Positions 33,501 to 47,718 of a stretch of 64,000 nt of DNA are shown in pieces. Made by a program: the position numbers and the translations under genes. Location: the NCBI GenBank assembly GCA_009760855.2, contig WPIO01000033.1:4349938-4413937 (forward strand). Reading direction: 5' to 3'. The notes beneath the pieces were generated by a model that was given only the letters and a program-made list of their open reading frames with translations, was not told the origin of the DNA and made no database searches. Numbering within the stretch: position 1 is the first letter of the stretch; every line of letters starts with the position of its first letter. This DNA is from Cristatella mucedo. Lineage: Eukaryota > Bryozoa > Phylactolaemata > Cristatellidae.

Positions 33501-36500
33501 TCGATCGCTCACACAGGATTATGATGCACCACTAACGCTGTAAGGATCTGGCTTAGATTCAGTCGTATTATTTTCGCATATATTACTTTACAGCAGCTTG
33601 TGGTGAATGCTTGATTGCCACTAGCCATGCCATGGTTTGGCCCTGGGGTAAGGTGATCGCATTTGACGACCGAGATCGTGGGCTCGATCCCTTCGGCATA
33701 TGCGAAGAGTCTGGATAGAGTTCTCTTACGGTGCTATACAAATTAATTATATATATGGTATACTTCGAATGACCGATTAAAGCTAGTTGTCCAGCATTGC
33801 CAAGATTAAAGCCTGAAGTGGCCCAAGACTCGGTGGAGAGTTGCCCACTTACTAGTAGCCGTTTGGCCCAGCTGCCAAACTGCTTAGTGGTTAACAGTAC
33901 TGCGTATGCCTTTGCTTGTTGCATTGGTTGTTGTTTGTATTACTGCCGCTATCTGTTGTGCAAGTTGCTCCGATGGTGCACGAGGCTGTGAGCATTGGGT
34001 GCTTATTTTCGAGCAGTACGTTGGATTGTTAGTGAAGGTAAAACCTCCAACTATGCACTATGCTTTTTTCCTTGATCATCATCCTTGGGCTTCGTTTTGA
34101 AATGGACCGTTTGATGGTGCTGCCTGCAGCCCTACCACGAGTAAGTACCACCTGAAACGCTGAAGTCCCATTCACTTCAATTTCTTTGATTAAGATGGTT
34201 CGCTACTATGGCACATTCCTTGTAGTATTAAATTGCGCCTGAAAACTGATAAGAAGAAGTTTGCCATCAGCACACAAGATAATTGCGATGAGCAACTTAT
34301 CGTTGACCCACACATGTCCAGAGAGGTAAGAAGATGACTTGGCTCCTTCAAATCTAGCTGAACTTCAGCCCCAGTTTTAGCCTCCTCGTGCCCTTAAGTT
34401 CTCTGTCGTTGTTATTAGTTGTGCTATTCTTTCAGTTAAAGACCGTTGGCAACAGCAGGTTTTACTCTGCAGGTCCTAGGCTGTGGTGCACACTTCCACA
34501 GTTCTTATGCGATGGCATCTCTCTTGCTGCCAATTCTGGCTCATCCTTTGCAGCCGTTCAGCACTGGTGCTTAAACGGTGCTCACTTGATCGACTGGCCT
34601 CCTGACTTAGCTATGGTTCTCACTTTCTCTTTATTTCGCAAGATGGAGTTTGTTAGTTTCTGTATGGCACCGAAAACTTCTTGGGCTTTAGAATGCACAT
34701 GACAAACTCTCCAGCATAGCACCCACTTAGTCTTTGTAGCTTTGTGGAGATACAGATGTAGATATATACATGCATGGATAGGGTGGATGCCTGTTTATTG
34801 AGCTCCTTTAGTCTACACAAGGAAAGCATGTCCTCTTGATGAAAGCGACTGTGTCATCCAGCGCTTTTTCCCTACCAACTGCTCTGCTGCTGTTATGAGG
34901 GGGTTGCTAGTGACTAGCTAGCAATCTTTAACAGTGACCGCGCTGCCAGCTCCCCGAATGACCATTTATGGTGTCTTCTGCCCCATCTTTTGATAGGCAG
35001 CCAGCTGGACAAAAAGCTAGATAGGTGAATCCAAGTGATACTGACTTGCTGTTAGTTTCATTGGGCATGTCTTAGCTCGAAAAGGTCATCCTTGTTAGGC
35101 CACGGTGGCTCCAGCCATCTGCTGCGTTTGAAGCTATTGATAACGATAATCTACTTGAACGATTGAGAATAACGATCGGTCTGACTGACAAGAGATTGTG
35201 TGGTTCGAATCATATTTGTCGATCGTGTTCAATTCGTAACGTGTGGGAATAAATTCTCATCCGACATACTTGTCACCTGTGGGGTTCCACAAGTATCCGC
35301 TCACTGACCTTTGCTGTTCTCCATTTATACAGAGCCACTGAGAAAAGTGATTCGGACCCATGAGATTGGCCATCACTCTATGCTGACAATACCCAGCTGT
35401 ATTTGTCATCTAAGCCACCAAGATCTCCTGAAGCGACCAATAAGCGCTTGCCTTGCCTACTTCCGATCCTGGATGTCGGCAAATTTTCTATAACTAAACG
35501 ATAATAGAACCAAACTCTTACAAATAGGCCACCTTAAACATGCATCTGGACTAGTAAGACAGCTTCATTAAGACAACTGTTTACACAGCTACCTATCACG
35601 TTTGATCCCTGTCTAAAATTAGGGAATGTATACCACACTGGCTTGCTTACAACCTTACTGTATCAGTAGGGATTAAAGTGAATACTATTTTGACCCACAG
35701 ACAGGATGCATGCAAAAAGTAAGAGCTATTCCGTCGAGTACAAGAAAGGAATCATTGAGTACTCACAGGGCAAGAATCTGACTGCTTTCTGTAAAAGAAA
35801 GTTGGATCTCCGAGTGGTCCGGAAATGACAGAGTACGATAACCTCAGTCAACATGTGGATGAGGGCAATACTGAGAAGTGGATCAGGTCGGTTCAATCAT
35901 TTCCTGAGCCGGAAGGCATCATTAGTTAATGCATTGCTGACAGGAGAGCAAAGTCTCTTTTTGTGCATGCAGGGCCGATATTCAAGCATTCGCGTTTGCA
36001 ATGGAACCACAGTTAGAAATATTCACAGAAGAGTTCAAAGCATCACGATAGTGGCTGAATGGCTTCTTTTGGCATTATGAACTGTCTCTAAGCTTAAAAC
36101 TCGCATGTTAATTGCAGCTTATCTTTGTGATTCGTCTTTCGTGTGCATATGTCTGCTTACACTGCGCTTGCGGATGTTACCACTAACCATTTGGTAATGC
36201 TTTCTATACAGCATCTGTAAATAGTGCATAGAAAGAGATTCAGTTTTCAGAGGGGACTATACCATTCGATCATGCTTTGTTTGCGGCAAATAGAAAGTGC
36301 CTAGAAAGAGATTGAGTTCTTTGAGGGTGCCACAAAGAATGAATAATTTTATTTGTTATTATCATTATTGCTTGCTCCCTAGTTCTGACAAGACTGGACT
36401 AATCCAATTCAGTTTTGGCTGGTCTACTGAAAAGACCACTAAGCCTCTGTGGCTGGTCATGAATACGGCTGCAAGGCTAGTCGCATACACATGTCCCAGA

Positions 36501-39500
36501 GGTTCAGCCGTGTGTCTCTTTTGCTGAGGGAGCTGCGATGGCTAGGGGTTGATCAATTGATACCAGAGAAAAAGTCGTATAGTGACCCACAACGTAAAGT
36601 AAAATAGACTAGCTGATTTAACAGCCTCATTTATCTAGCGGCAGAAGAGTCTCAACGTCTATCATTGCCACTTGCAGACAGCAATAAAGGATTGCCTACA
36701 GAAAGACTCAAAGCTGTGATCTAGGTCGTGAATAGCATGTGACTTACCGCTGGCGTCAGACTTTAGGTCAAGGTCTGCCATGGCTTGGCTACTTCATATC
36801 TAGCTGAACTACTGCTCAAGTTCCAGCTTCCTCGTGCCCTCAAGCCCTATATGAACACTAAATTAGCCGCTCCATCAACCCTTAAAGATTGTTGGTAACA
36901 CAAGCTTTTGCTCTGCATGTCATAGGCTGTAGAACTCACTACCAAAATCCTTCCGAACGAACATCTACTCTCCAGTTGCTGACTGTGGCACATACTTTTC
37001 AGCCTTCATGAGCTACTACTTCCATGCTATTTATTCACTTCCTCGACTGCCCTTCTGACTCAGTTATGCTTTTAACTTATCTTGTGTTGTATAAATATAA
37101 ATATATTATTCATTTGTGTATCATCCTAAGAGAATTTAATCTCTATTCAGGTGCTTCATATGCACCTCTGGGCTCGAGCCCTCGACCTCGGCCAGACCGT
37201 GGTCGGGGCGAGCACCCGAGCCACGGGACCAAACCAGCTGAGATGATGTTCGTTAGCTATCGTGTGGGCACCGAAAGCCGCTTAGGCTTTGAGTGCTCTA
37301 TAGAAAATTCTCTTGGCATAACACCGGGATTAGCCCCTGTTGCTCTATCGAGTTACAAAAGGAGATGCGCTCTGTTACATTGCTCGTGCGCTTTGTCACT
37401 TTCAGTGAAAGAATGTTAACTGTTGGCATGAAAGAGCAACGGCAGTTTAGTAGGTCTTACTTTGGAGTATAGTTTACCGAGATAAACGGATGGGTCTACT
37501 CTCTCTGAGGACTGTAGGGGTTTTCTCCACTTACCATCGAGTGTTTACCCTACTCTCCCACATCGGACTAACAGTGCCCTGAATTCACTTTGGGCTATAT
37601 TTCGTACTCTTTAATTCTGAATCCCTTGATCTTCGGTGGCATATTTGCTCTTCACGACCGAGATCGTGTGTTCGAATCCTGCAGTTGGGCAATCCTTTAT
37701 TGTCAACAGTATGGTGATAGCTTATAAGGCTCTTCTGCCACTATACAAATGAGGCTGTTAAATCAGATACAATTTACAGCAGTATTAAGCTAAGGAAGGG
37801 ATCATACTTGATCATGTAAGAAACACCCAATCATAGAAGGGTTAGTTGATGGGTCCTTGCCAGGGGGGCCACACCCCGATGTCCTTCCTTTAATATCTAT
37901 GGCTGTAGAGCGTTATCACAGTTATCACGTTATTGCATTATCACAGCGATGCTGATGCTGCTATTATGATGTGATGCGGCTATTATGCCGGATTAGCAGC
38001 AGCAGTCAAGACAGTGGCATACATTACATTGGATCGTTCGACGTAGGTTTTCTTAGTTGCTTGCCTGGGCATACTGTTCTTGCTTCTAAATTTTTAGACA
38101 CATTTTAACAGTATAAGCACACACAAAACTACCGATCTCAGATTCACATAAAAAATTTACTTTAGCAATTGGAAAATTTTGCAACTTTAAAACTGAAAAC
38201 GAGCTTGTGAGTTTGGAATCTGCAATGTGCGTGATCTTTCACCAACAGTGCTTACGCCCTTAGCAAGAATTTTGGCATGGAGTTAAACCTTGGCCTTAAG
38301 TGTGCTTAACGGCATGTCATGTGCAGTATGAAATCACATGCCAGTTTTTTTTCAAGCCGCCTAATAAACCTAATTAACCTAGTGCATGTTTCCATTCAAA
38401 GTTGCCCCAATTACTCAAACCAATTAAGTTGTTGAATACGAATGGTTTTGTTGATCAAGGTTTAGCTGCTCTAATCAACTCTTATAATAGAGCATAATTA
38501 ACCCTATAAGTACCAGTGTCCCATGTGGGCACCTGCATCCCATCAACAGTTAAAGTGTCTGTCTAGAGCTTTAAATGACTATTAGATTTTTAATGTTACG
38601 AAAGTGCTGAAACGGTTTCCTACTGAACTCTGTAGGCAGCACAAGTAACACTGCTAGTCCTTGTGGATGGTGAAAAATATGGGTGCAGCTTGAGCCATTG
38701 AATCTCGACTAAACCTTTACCGTAGGTGCAGCACTAATACATGCAAGTATGTTCCGACGTAAAGCGAATGTTGGCTTATTTAACAGCCCGATGTATATAT
38801 GGGCCGAAGAGGCGTAGCAGCTATCACTACCTATTTACAATGAGCAATGAAGATTTGCCTGATGCAGGACTCAAACCCATAATCTGGGTCGTGAAGTTCG
38901 AGCACATACGCCTAGGCTAAGACCCAGGGGCAACCCCCATATGGCAAGTCCATATCCATAGCTTTGAGGAGTCTATGGAATAGCCACACTGGGCTACAGG
39001 TGTCCAGCAGTAACCAATCGCATATAACTCCTAGAGCACACTCAACTGTCTGGCTCAAAGCCACGGCGAGACTGAGTATTCGATTACTTTGACTTGTATG
39101 CCGCCTAACCGTAGATTCACAAACAGTGAGCAATATCTCGGCAGTCATAATCTGGCTGGTGTAGCACACCGACATTTCAGTAGTGCCTGGAGATCTTCAA
39201 AGGACTAATAACCAACTTTTTACATGTTACGGATAACATTTGAAAAAGAAAAGTGAAGATGAAAGCACTGAAGCACAGAAAGGGTCTTCCCATGTCTTTG
39301 GTTGAAAAGCTGTTCTCCATAGATTCCTTTGAAGTAGGTGGGACTGTGGAAATCAACTTCCAAAATGCTACAGCTATGGTGATGTGTTATCTTCTGTTAC
39401 CGATTCTGACCCTTCCTTCATAAAAACCATTTAGTACTAAAAAAATACTGCTTCTGCAACACTTTCCTCCTCCACTGCCATCAGAATTTCAATATTCTTC

Positions 39501-42500
39501 TCGTTTTTCAATTGTTCCTTGAAGTGAATATTTCGGTTAAGGGATTGGCAGCAAAGTCTGCTTGCGGTGAGTGAGCTAGAGTTTATCGATAGTAACAAAC
39601 GCTCTTTTACTCCTCTCGTCTCTCTCGAGTTCCAAAGGATGGTCTGTATGCATGCCTACATACGTGCTCCCTAGTGGAGTCTTCGGATAATTATCTTTGT
39701 TACGGAAGGCTTTGATCTATCAATTGCTTGCTTAGAAAGAAGCAAGCAGTCACTAAATACCATTTAAGTTGCACACTACCCCAGAATACAGCAGTAAGGC
39801 AATACCCTCTAGACTGAGATATGCAGTCATTTCTCTCATCATATCTGCCCGATCAATTTCTCTGTGGCGATCCTTCTATTGCTATTCATTTAGACAAGCA
39901 GCCTGTGGCAAGATATTGACGCCATGGTTTTAGCAATTCTAGTTGGCCACTTTAATCCCTTTACAAAGATGTTTGCACGTTCCTGCATTGCAGATCGACA
40001 TTGCTGACCCGGCTGCCTGTAATGAAACTCCTAATGACAACAACTTAGACCCAGGTTAGTCCGGCTACTTTGAGCCACTGAGTGGACCTTCTGCTTTTTA
40101 GAAGATTGCTGTCTTGTTGCCAAATGATAATTTAGTTGCAGGACCAGCTGTGAGCAGCTTGCAAGAAATTGTCGACACCGCCCCAATGTCTGAAGACTTG
40201 GCTGACATAGGAAAAGACTACGAAGTGCGGTGCATATGCGGCCAGAATGAAGTGAGCTCATGCGTGCTTGCTGCAGTGTCAGCTCTGTCTGTTTTGCAGG
40301 TGCAATCATAAGCAGCTCCAGCTTCCCGTCTAACCGTATTGCGCAAAACTTGGCAAAGAGGTAGCCATTCTCTGCACTAGTCCACTTTATGACGCAGGAT
40401 CACGGAATGTTGGTGCAATGTTTGCATTGTCGGACCTGGCAGCATGGAGTGTGCTTTGGTCTACTTACGGAGGACAGCAAACCAGCTAAGCACTACTGCT
40501 ATCGTTGCTCCACGGTAAAAAGCTAAAAGAAAAACATGCTGGCCTCTGGCTTGCTTCTGGAATTTCTCTCTCCTCTAAGGATTCTTATTGAGGCAAATAA
40601 CTATGATGCGATCGCAGCTGCAGTGCCACAGTTGTAGAGCAGGTAGCCATTATGTCATCATGCATGCGGCGTTCTGTGTTGCTAGGCTCACGTCATTGGT
40701 GGCCTTGCTAGACCGTGTCCTTCGTTTGCCGGTGTATCTGACCTCGAAGAAGCTCGGGTGAGGAGCATACGCGATGCTTTGTCGTCGTGTAGCTGTGCTT
40801 GCCACGGCTTCTGACAACATTTGGGGGCAATTGATGTGAGATGTTGTGGCTCTGTTGTTCACGAATCCTGTGTCACCCACCACCTTAAGTCTCACCACTA
40901 TCTAGTGAAGTGACACCCCTTTCCAGAAAATCAGTCTTTGGAGGCGAACGCTGTGTGCCTGCACCCAATTGGCATCTGTCAATCCAAGAGCTCTGGCAAG
41001 GAGATTCAAGGTTGACCACGAGGCTGCTGTGGCTCTGGTGAACCGCCTGACCGATGAGGGCATCTTTGGGAAGACGGGAAAAACGAGCAGGTATGAAGCC
41101 TTTCTCGTTAGGGCATTTGTTATTGCAGATAAATGCGTATAGAGAATGGTCGGCTTAACTTAAACATTATCAGCAATTGTAGAGAGTCGAAAACTACTAA
41201 TTATATCGCACTAAACTGTAATGCATACCTATTTTATGGTTGCTCTGCCAGTGGACAAAAGGGGACCATAAACTAATGTAGACTTCTTAACTATTTCTCA
41301 CTCGTTAATGGCAGTATCTTTACAATGCATACCATGAACGTGTACGTCTTCAATAGTGAGCTTGTTTGACATGATAAGTTTCCAATCTTGTAACTTGGTA
41401 GTTCCAGAACTATCTTGTGCTTGATGTTTCATTTTGGTAACTCATCAGATCCACTTTCAAAGCCAAAAAGCTCGAGTAACACTGTTCTATATATTGAGAA
41501 TGATATCCACAGTTAAAGTAGGCTTGCCAAATTTGATCACGCAGGGTGTTTTAATGCAGTTACTCTCATATTCATAGGTCGAGGAGAGTGGTAAATACGT
41601 CGGTTTTACAAGAGAAGATGAAGCGCTACTTTATTCACAGCAACGCTGCTTCAGACAGTCAAAATCAGATTGGCAGCACTCAGATTATGGTACGTGCTAA
41701 ACAACGCGATCCAAAAACTCTATAGGAAAATGTTTTTTTACGTGCTGATATTTGTACTATTCTATGACAGCTGTGCATCTGCACGCACTTTACACGATCT
41801 GGTGGAGCGATGGTGCTCAGTTAATTGGGATTTCTCTCTTGCACACTGTACTAAAGTAAACACCGCCAACTCGTCATTTTGATTACGTGGAATGTCTGGA
41901 TAAACCATTTTCCCCATCAGCGTTTGAGATCCGAATTTTAACTCTCAGCAGTAAAACTGCAGAAAGCTCTGACAGCTTGTTGTGCTTTACGTTTGCTCAG
42001 CAAATTTGGCTTTGCTTTTAATAGTGTGCTTAGATCTGGCGAAGTGTCTAGAAGTGATTTATTCAACCTCTTCTTTGTCTTTGATAAATTTTGTGTTTTA
42101 TCAGTGAACTAAGTCTCAACACACGGCAAATACAGGGTGAATAATTTGGCTCAGAGAGCTACTCGACGTGTAACAGCAAGCGAGTGTAATTCCTTATACC
42201 CTTCAGTGGCTAAACTGCGCATGTCATTACTCCAGGCTTAATAGTAAAATTACTGCATAATCGCCTTCAATCTATAGAGAATATGAGAGGATAGGGCTAC
42301 ATAACCTCTAAAGTCGGTTAAATCTCAAAACTCTTGACTAGAAAAAATTAAGAATAAAAAATAAATTGTTATCTAGATAAATTTTAGGAATTACCCTAGT
42401 GCTTTATAGGTAGGTAAAAATAAATAAAGTCCCATGTTGGAATGACTGCTTACTTGAGGTAGCAAACTTCTTCCATGTCACTCAATAAAGCTTGTGCTGC

Positions 42501-45500
42501 TGTGGATCAACAACCGGAGGAAATAATAGTACGTCATTGGTTTAGTATCCGAAGAAAACCAAATCTCTGTCCACAAATGTTTGCTAGCGAAGCAATAGCC
42601 AATAGTTAAGGATATGTAAGGTGCAATGCTTAGACAAGCATTCAAAAGCACACAAGTGCCATGCTTAGGCCAGCAAGTAAAGATGTGCAGGAAGACACTC
42701 ATGGCGATCGATTAGTAAAAATTTGGTAGCAATGTGCATTGACTCGCACTTGATCGTGCACAATTAAGCATGTAAAGCACATGGAAACAAAAAAGACAAG
42801 CTTGCTGGGGTTCTGGGAAAGCTGAGCGGAACAAAGCTGAGACTTAAACAATGCTAAGTCAAAATAGCTGGTGACAGAGCCAGAAGTGAGTTCCAGAGTT
42901 TTGGTACGTACAGACTGAAGACCGTATTACCAAAGGATTTGGATTTAGCGAGATGAGTGGTGAGACGACCGGAAGACGAGCTGGTGGTTTGAGAGCCCAA
43001 AGGCTTAGAAGGAGAAAAGAATTTGATAGGTCGGATAATGTTAGAAAATAGACCAACATGTAACCCAGAGAGATGATCCTGAAGTCGGTTGGATGCTTAA
43101 TAGAGTGCCAGTGAAGCTCTTACCGAGGTGATGTGATGTGATTTGGCAGCTATGCCATCGACCAGATGAGTTGCTGAGATTAAGGCACAGGTCAGAATGA
43201 CTGAATAAAGGAAATTGCTGTTACCTAGACGTGATGTCGCAAATGTACCAATTTGGCTGTCGTACTTTTATCCAAGTTCTTACTAATTTAGGCAATTTTT
43301 CTCAGCTAAAAGTAGGCCGACGTGCAACAATTGAGACCAGAACACCGATATTGCTCAATATAAATACTTGTATTAGGGTAAACTTGTAGTCTTATTAAGA
43401 AAGTCTGATCCCTCATTGAAGCATAAGTGTAAAGCTGAGATTGCAACCAATACTTCACATACACGTAAAGACGTGAAGCAAAATACCGCGAATACATATT
43501 TTAATTGATCATCTTAATACGAGCCACATTCCTTGTCCTGATTCTGCAATTCTTTCTTTCACAGTCCAATCTGTATTTATGTTGCTCGAGCTATCCATTG
43601 TGCTCTGCACATAGCAATACGATTTCAAAATACTATACCTCAAGGTGGGATCTTACCTAAAAAAGCTGGAGACATCCCAGGCAGTACTGATAATCGTTTA
43701 GTGAGTGGCGTTTGAACAGTCTATTCCGTGCACAACCATTATTTTATTTTTAATTTCTGACATAGCTGTCTTCAGAACCTCCTTGTCCAATAATGAATCA
43801 AGTTAGACTTACGATTTGAGGTCATGGGTAATTTTTTTTAAGTAGTGTGAATATCTCAATAAATGTTGATTTAGAGTTGTCGTAGACACTGAAGATCTTG
43901 TATAGCCTGAGTTCAGCTACGCGATTTCTGAAAGTCAAATTACTTTGCTGTGAAACTTGTTTTCTTAACTAGTGTTACAAACTCGGTTTATTGACCCCTC
44001 AACTAAAGTCCTTTGCCACAAACACTTCTCACTTTACTGGCGTTAGTCCTTGCAGCTGTATGGTAGATACAGGTGAAGCTAGTGCTTCGAAGCACGGCTT
44101 GCGTGATAATGCACCGATATACCCAAGTATGTCGAGCATGGCAGCAATCAAGAATGCACGCACAGCTTTGGTTTGGCCCAGTAGTAAAGGTGCTCACCTC
44201 GACCACGGTCAAGGTGAATGTATTCGATGAGCAAGGTCGTGGCCTCGAGTCCTGGGCATATGTGAAGCGCCTGAATAAAGATTGAGATCTCTTATGATGC
44301 TATACAAATGAATTATCTATGTGCGTGTATATATATATTAATGTGCATACTTCAATAAAGCATTAAATTAACATAGAGCGGTATATTGCAAAGCCAAGGG
44401 GGACCATTTACAGCAAGTATAGTATCAACAACAGAATACAGCTGTTTAAACATCACTCCGAATCGCTTTTTGTACTGTCTAAATAAATTAAGTTATGTCA
44501 TATCCGGCTCCTTGTTATTATAATTCTGAAACCCCTAATTGAATCACAAGCCCTTAATAGTTATAATAATAATAAAACACTCACACTACACTTCAGTGAG
44601 CTAAATTTTATTCTGGGCACTTTAAAAATCATCCCCCGGAGATTCCACGACTCTCAATGTAGCATGCATGAGAAAAGAGTGGATGTGTAATGTCGGTACA
44701 GAAAGCAACTGACGCCCCCTGTGACAGGAAGTTGGATCCCCCAAATTCTTCTATAATTCATTCTATCGTCCACATTTTTTTCTAGAATGTGTTGTGTTTA
44801 TTTTCAAGTGTACTACAGCACTACAGGTAACGATTGATAGAGATGTTAATAAATCGTATATTACTTATGCTGAAGGTTCAATCATCCGGTTGTCTAACGG
44901 CACTACTCTGGCCATAGGCTTCAGGAGTGGTGAGCGTAGCGTCAGCGTAACCATAAAATGGCTCGAACAAACTCATACTTAGCCTCGATGGGGACAAAGC
45001 CCCACACACAAGAGTTGTACAAGGATGGATGCATTTGAATGGATGAAAGAATGGCAAGGTTGTGCGTTGTGGCATTGCAGATAAACTTGCATAGCTCTCG
45101 TGCACAGTACGGATGTGTTTGCAGGTGGTGGTATCCAAAGCACTCAGGTGCAAGAGGAAAGAGAGAGGGTTGAGTCCGTTCATGCCAAGAGACTGACACA
45201 ATGTGAAGCAGATGATCACGTGACCCGCCCAGTAATCGACTGATTTACCGAATCCAGCTAACCTAAGCAAGCAGCGACTCAGGTGTGCACGGCGAAGCTG
45301 CCCGACCCCTGCGGTTGATGTTATAAGGCCACAAATAGGCTACAGGGGTAGTTAGTCAGCACCTGGGTGCTCCTCTACTACCTAAAGCTGGATCGGTAGC
45401 CCTGAGCCGGAATGATTGTGTGTTAACAGAATAGGACAATGCTTTATTGTAATATCGAACAACGGCTGCCAACATCTAAAGAAAAAAAGATGTGAACATT

Positions 45501-47654
45501 GGGTGCTAATCAGCATGATAGGTGAATGCAACAACCGGATCGATGCTGTAGCTAAGCCTTCTAGCAGCCAGCTGAAAATGGTTTTAAAATGTATTGAGAC
45601 CCCAAAGCGACCAGTGACGACTTTGTAAAACAAACATGAACAAATATGAATACATGCCTATTTTAAAAGAATCATTGTTATTTGCTAATATGAAAAGCTT
45701 TGGAATGCATAAATGTTAAGCTGCTTATAACATCCATTTTTTAGCTGCCCTGAAAGTGTGCTTCCCTTTGATGGACGTGGCTTCGAAGGAACTAAGCAAT
45801 GATGGGGCCAGGGGGGGAGGCATTTGCTTCCCCCCCCCTACAGGTGGCAGCCTTTGTCAGCCCCCTATTCCTATGGGAGGGAGACCGTCACCAACGACGA
45901 GATTATGTGCTAATTCCACTCGATGAGCAACTGCCGAGTTCTATTGAATAAACACAGGAATTTTGAGCTAAAATCTTTCATTAATTGCCGGTCTTGCCCC
46001 TACATGAAAACTTTTCAGATCTGGCCGCCTACATGAAAATTTTGCTAGCCTTGCCCCTACATAAAAAGTTAGCAGGTCTTGTCCTACCAAGATGAAAATT
46101 TTGGCTCCTTGCCTCTACGACAAATTTTGTTGTATTTTAGAAAACCACTAAACTTGAAAATATCAATTCAAGACTTTAGTTGTATAATTATTTTTTGTTG
46201 ATTTGAACCATTTATTAGGTCAACTGAGTCAGAATAGTTGTTTTTGCAAGTTGTGGCAGTCAACGGAATCATCCTTTGGTCCAATTGTATTCATGTTTTC
46301 ACAGTTGCTATGGATTAAGACTTTGTACTATTGTGCATTATTTCAACAGCATTTACTAATTGAAATACACATTCTTTGCATAAGAAGACTTTACCGGTTA
46401 CAGTTATCTTGTAAAGACTGAGCCTCGTGTGGTAAAAACAGTTTTCAGCTTCCAGTAAGCGATGCATTTCCAAAGGTGGTACCAATGGAAGCGATGCTGG
46501 GCCCATCAATAGCCTGAGCATTACGTGACTTTGTACTTAGCTAATAATACAGAAATCATATACACAGCATTCCCGATAAGGAAGCTAGCTGCAGGTAAAT
46601 TACCAAGGCAGTTACAGCTCGAGCTAAATATGACAGCTATGTTTGTTTTTAAGCTCAAGAACTTTATTCCTTTGCTGCACAATTTGCTAAAGAAAATGTG
46701 GTAGCACCTGGTTAGGCCAGCGGTCATACTATACAACGCCACGTATGTACTGCTTACTTTCTCGACTATCCTCCTGATTCAGCTATGCTTCTCACTTGTT
46801 TGTGCTCTGTGAGATGAATTTTATTAGCTTCAATATGGTCGCCAAAATCACTTGGGCGTTGCTTGTGCTACAGAACGCGATTAGGGTAAATCTGCTAAAT
46901 TGTATGGCTTTGTTGAGCAACTGACAGCAATACTTTGCAAATGGAAAAATTACTTAAGTTGCGACTTTAAAACCCTAGTGCAGCTAAGCGAAGAGCCGTG
47001 CAGACAGTCGCTGAATACCCTGGGAGTAACTGCTTCCTTTCTGTAATGATTCGAGCAGCTACTGGTAGACAGACCGCACAGGCGTCCTGCTAAGGTTTAC
47101 TTACGTTTGACTTCACTTGCTGTTCAGCAGTAGCCAGGGATCAAAATCGATTCTCATGCCATCAGGATCAGAAGCAAAATCACCCGCAAGCCAGACCGGC
47201 CTTTCTGATTCTGAATCCAAACTTTTTGCATTGTTATCGGGGGGGGGGGCTTTGGATGGAAAGACAAAGGTGGAACCTTAATTGACAAACATCTTACAAT
47301 TGTGCAGCAGTCAAAGAATTGCAGTGGGTCTCTACAATTCTTTCACCCTCAACGTGTGAGCTACATTTAATTTTGCTTTTTCACATTTGACCGAACACTC
47401 ATGCGGATCTGATTGCCGTCCCTTGTATAAGGGAGCCGCATTGCATATCATGCAATCGAGCATCGAACTATGGATTCATGCCTGGCATCGTAGGCCCATA
47501 CTGTGAATCGTAGCGTTGCCATGTGTCATCAATCCTTCTCAGTCGTCCTCATTGCTGACTAGTACCTTACCTACGGTTGCTTCAAAGTGCTGCAATAGGA
47601 AAGACTGTGATTAGTATTTGACATTCTGTTTTAACCTATTTTACGTATACAGGT

Positions 47655-47718
<64 letters not shown>

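Noticed and set aside
38912-39175. 87-codon minus-strand frame in HORMAD intron 9
   Set aside because: No family similarity and no convincing splice sites; it borders a SINE B copy.
39994-40514. First thought that the PHD exons belong to a PHF20/MBD-R2-like gene
   Set aside because: The exons upstream in the same phase chain encode a HORMA domain and the downstream exons a winged helix, which is the Hop1/HORMAD architecture; no Tudor or C2H2 exons were seen.
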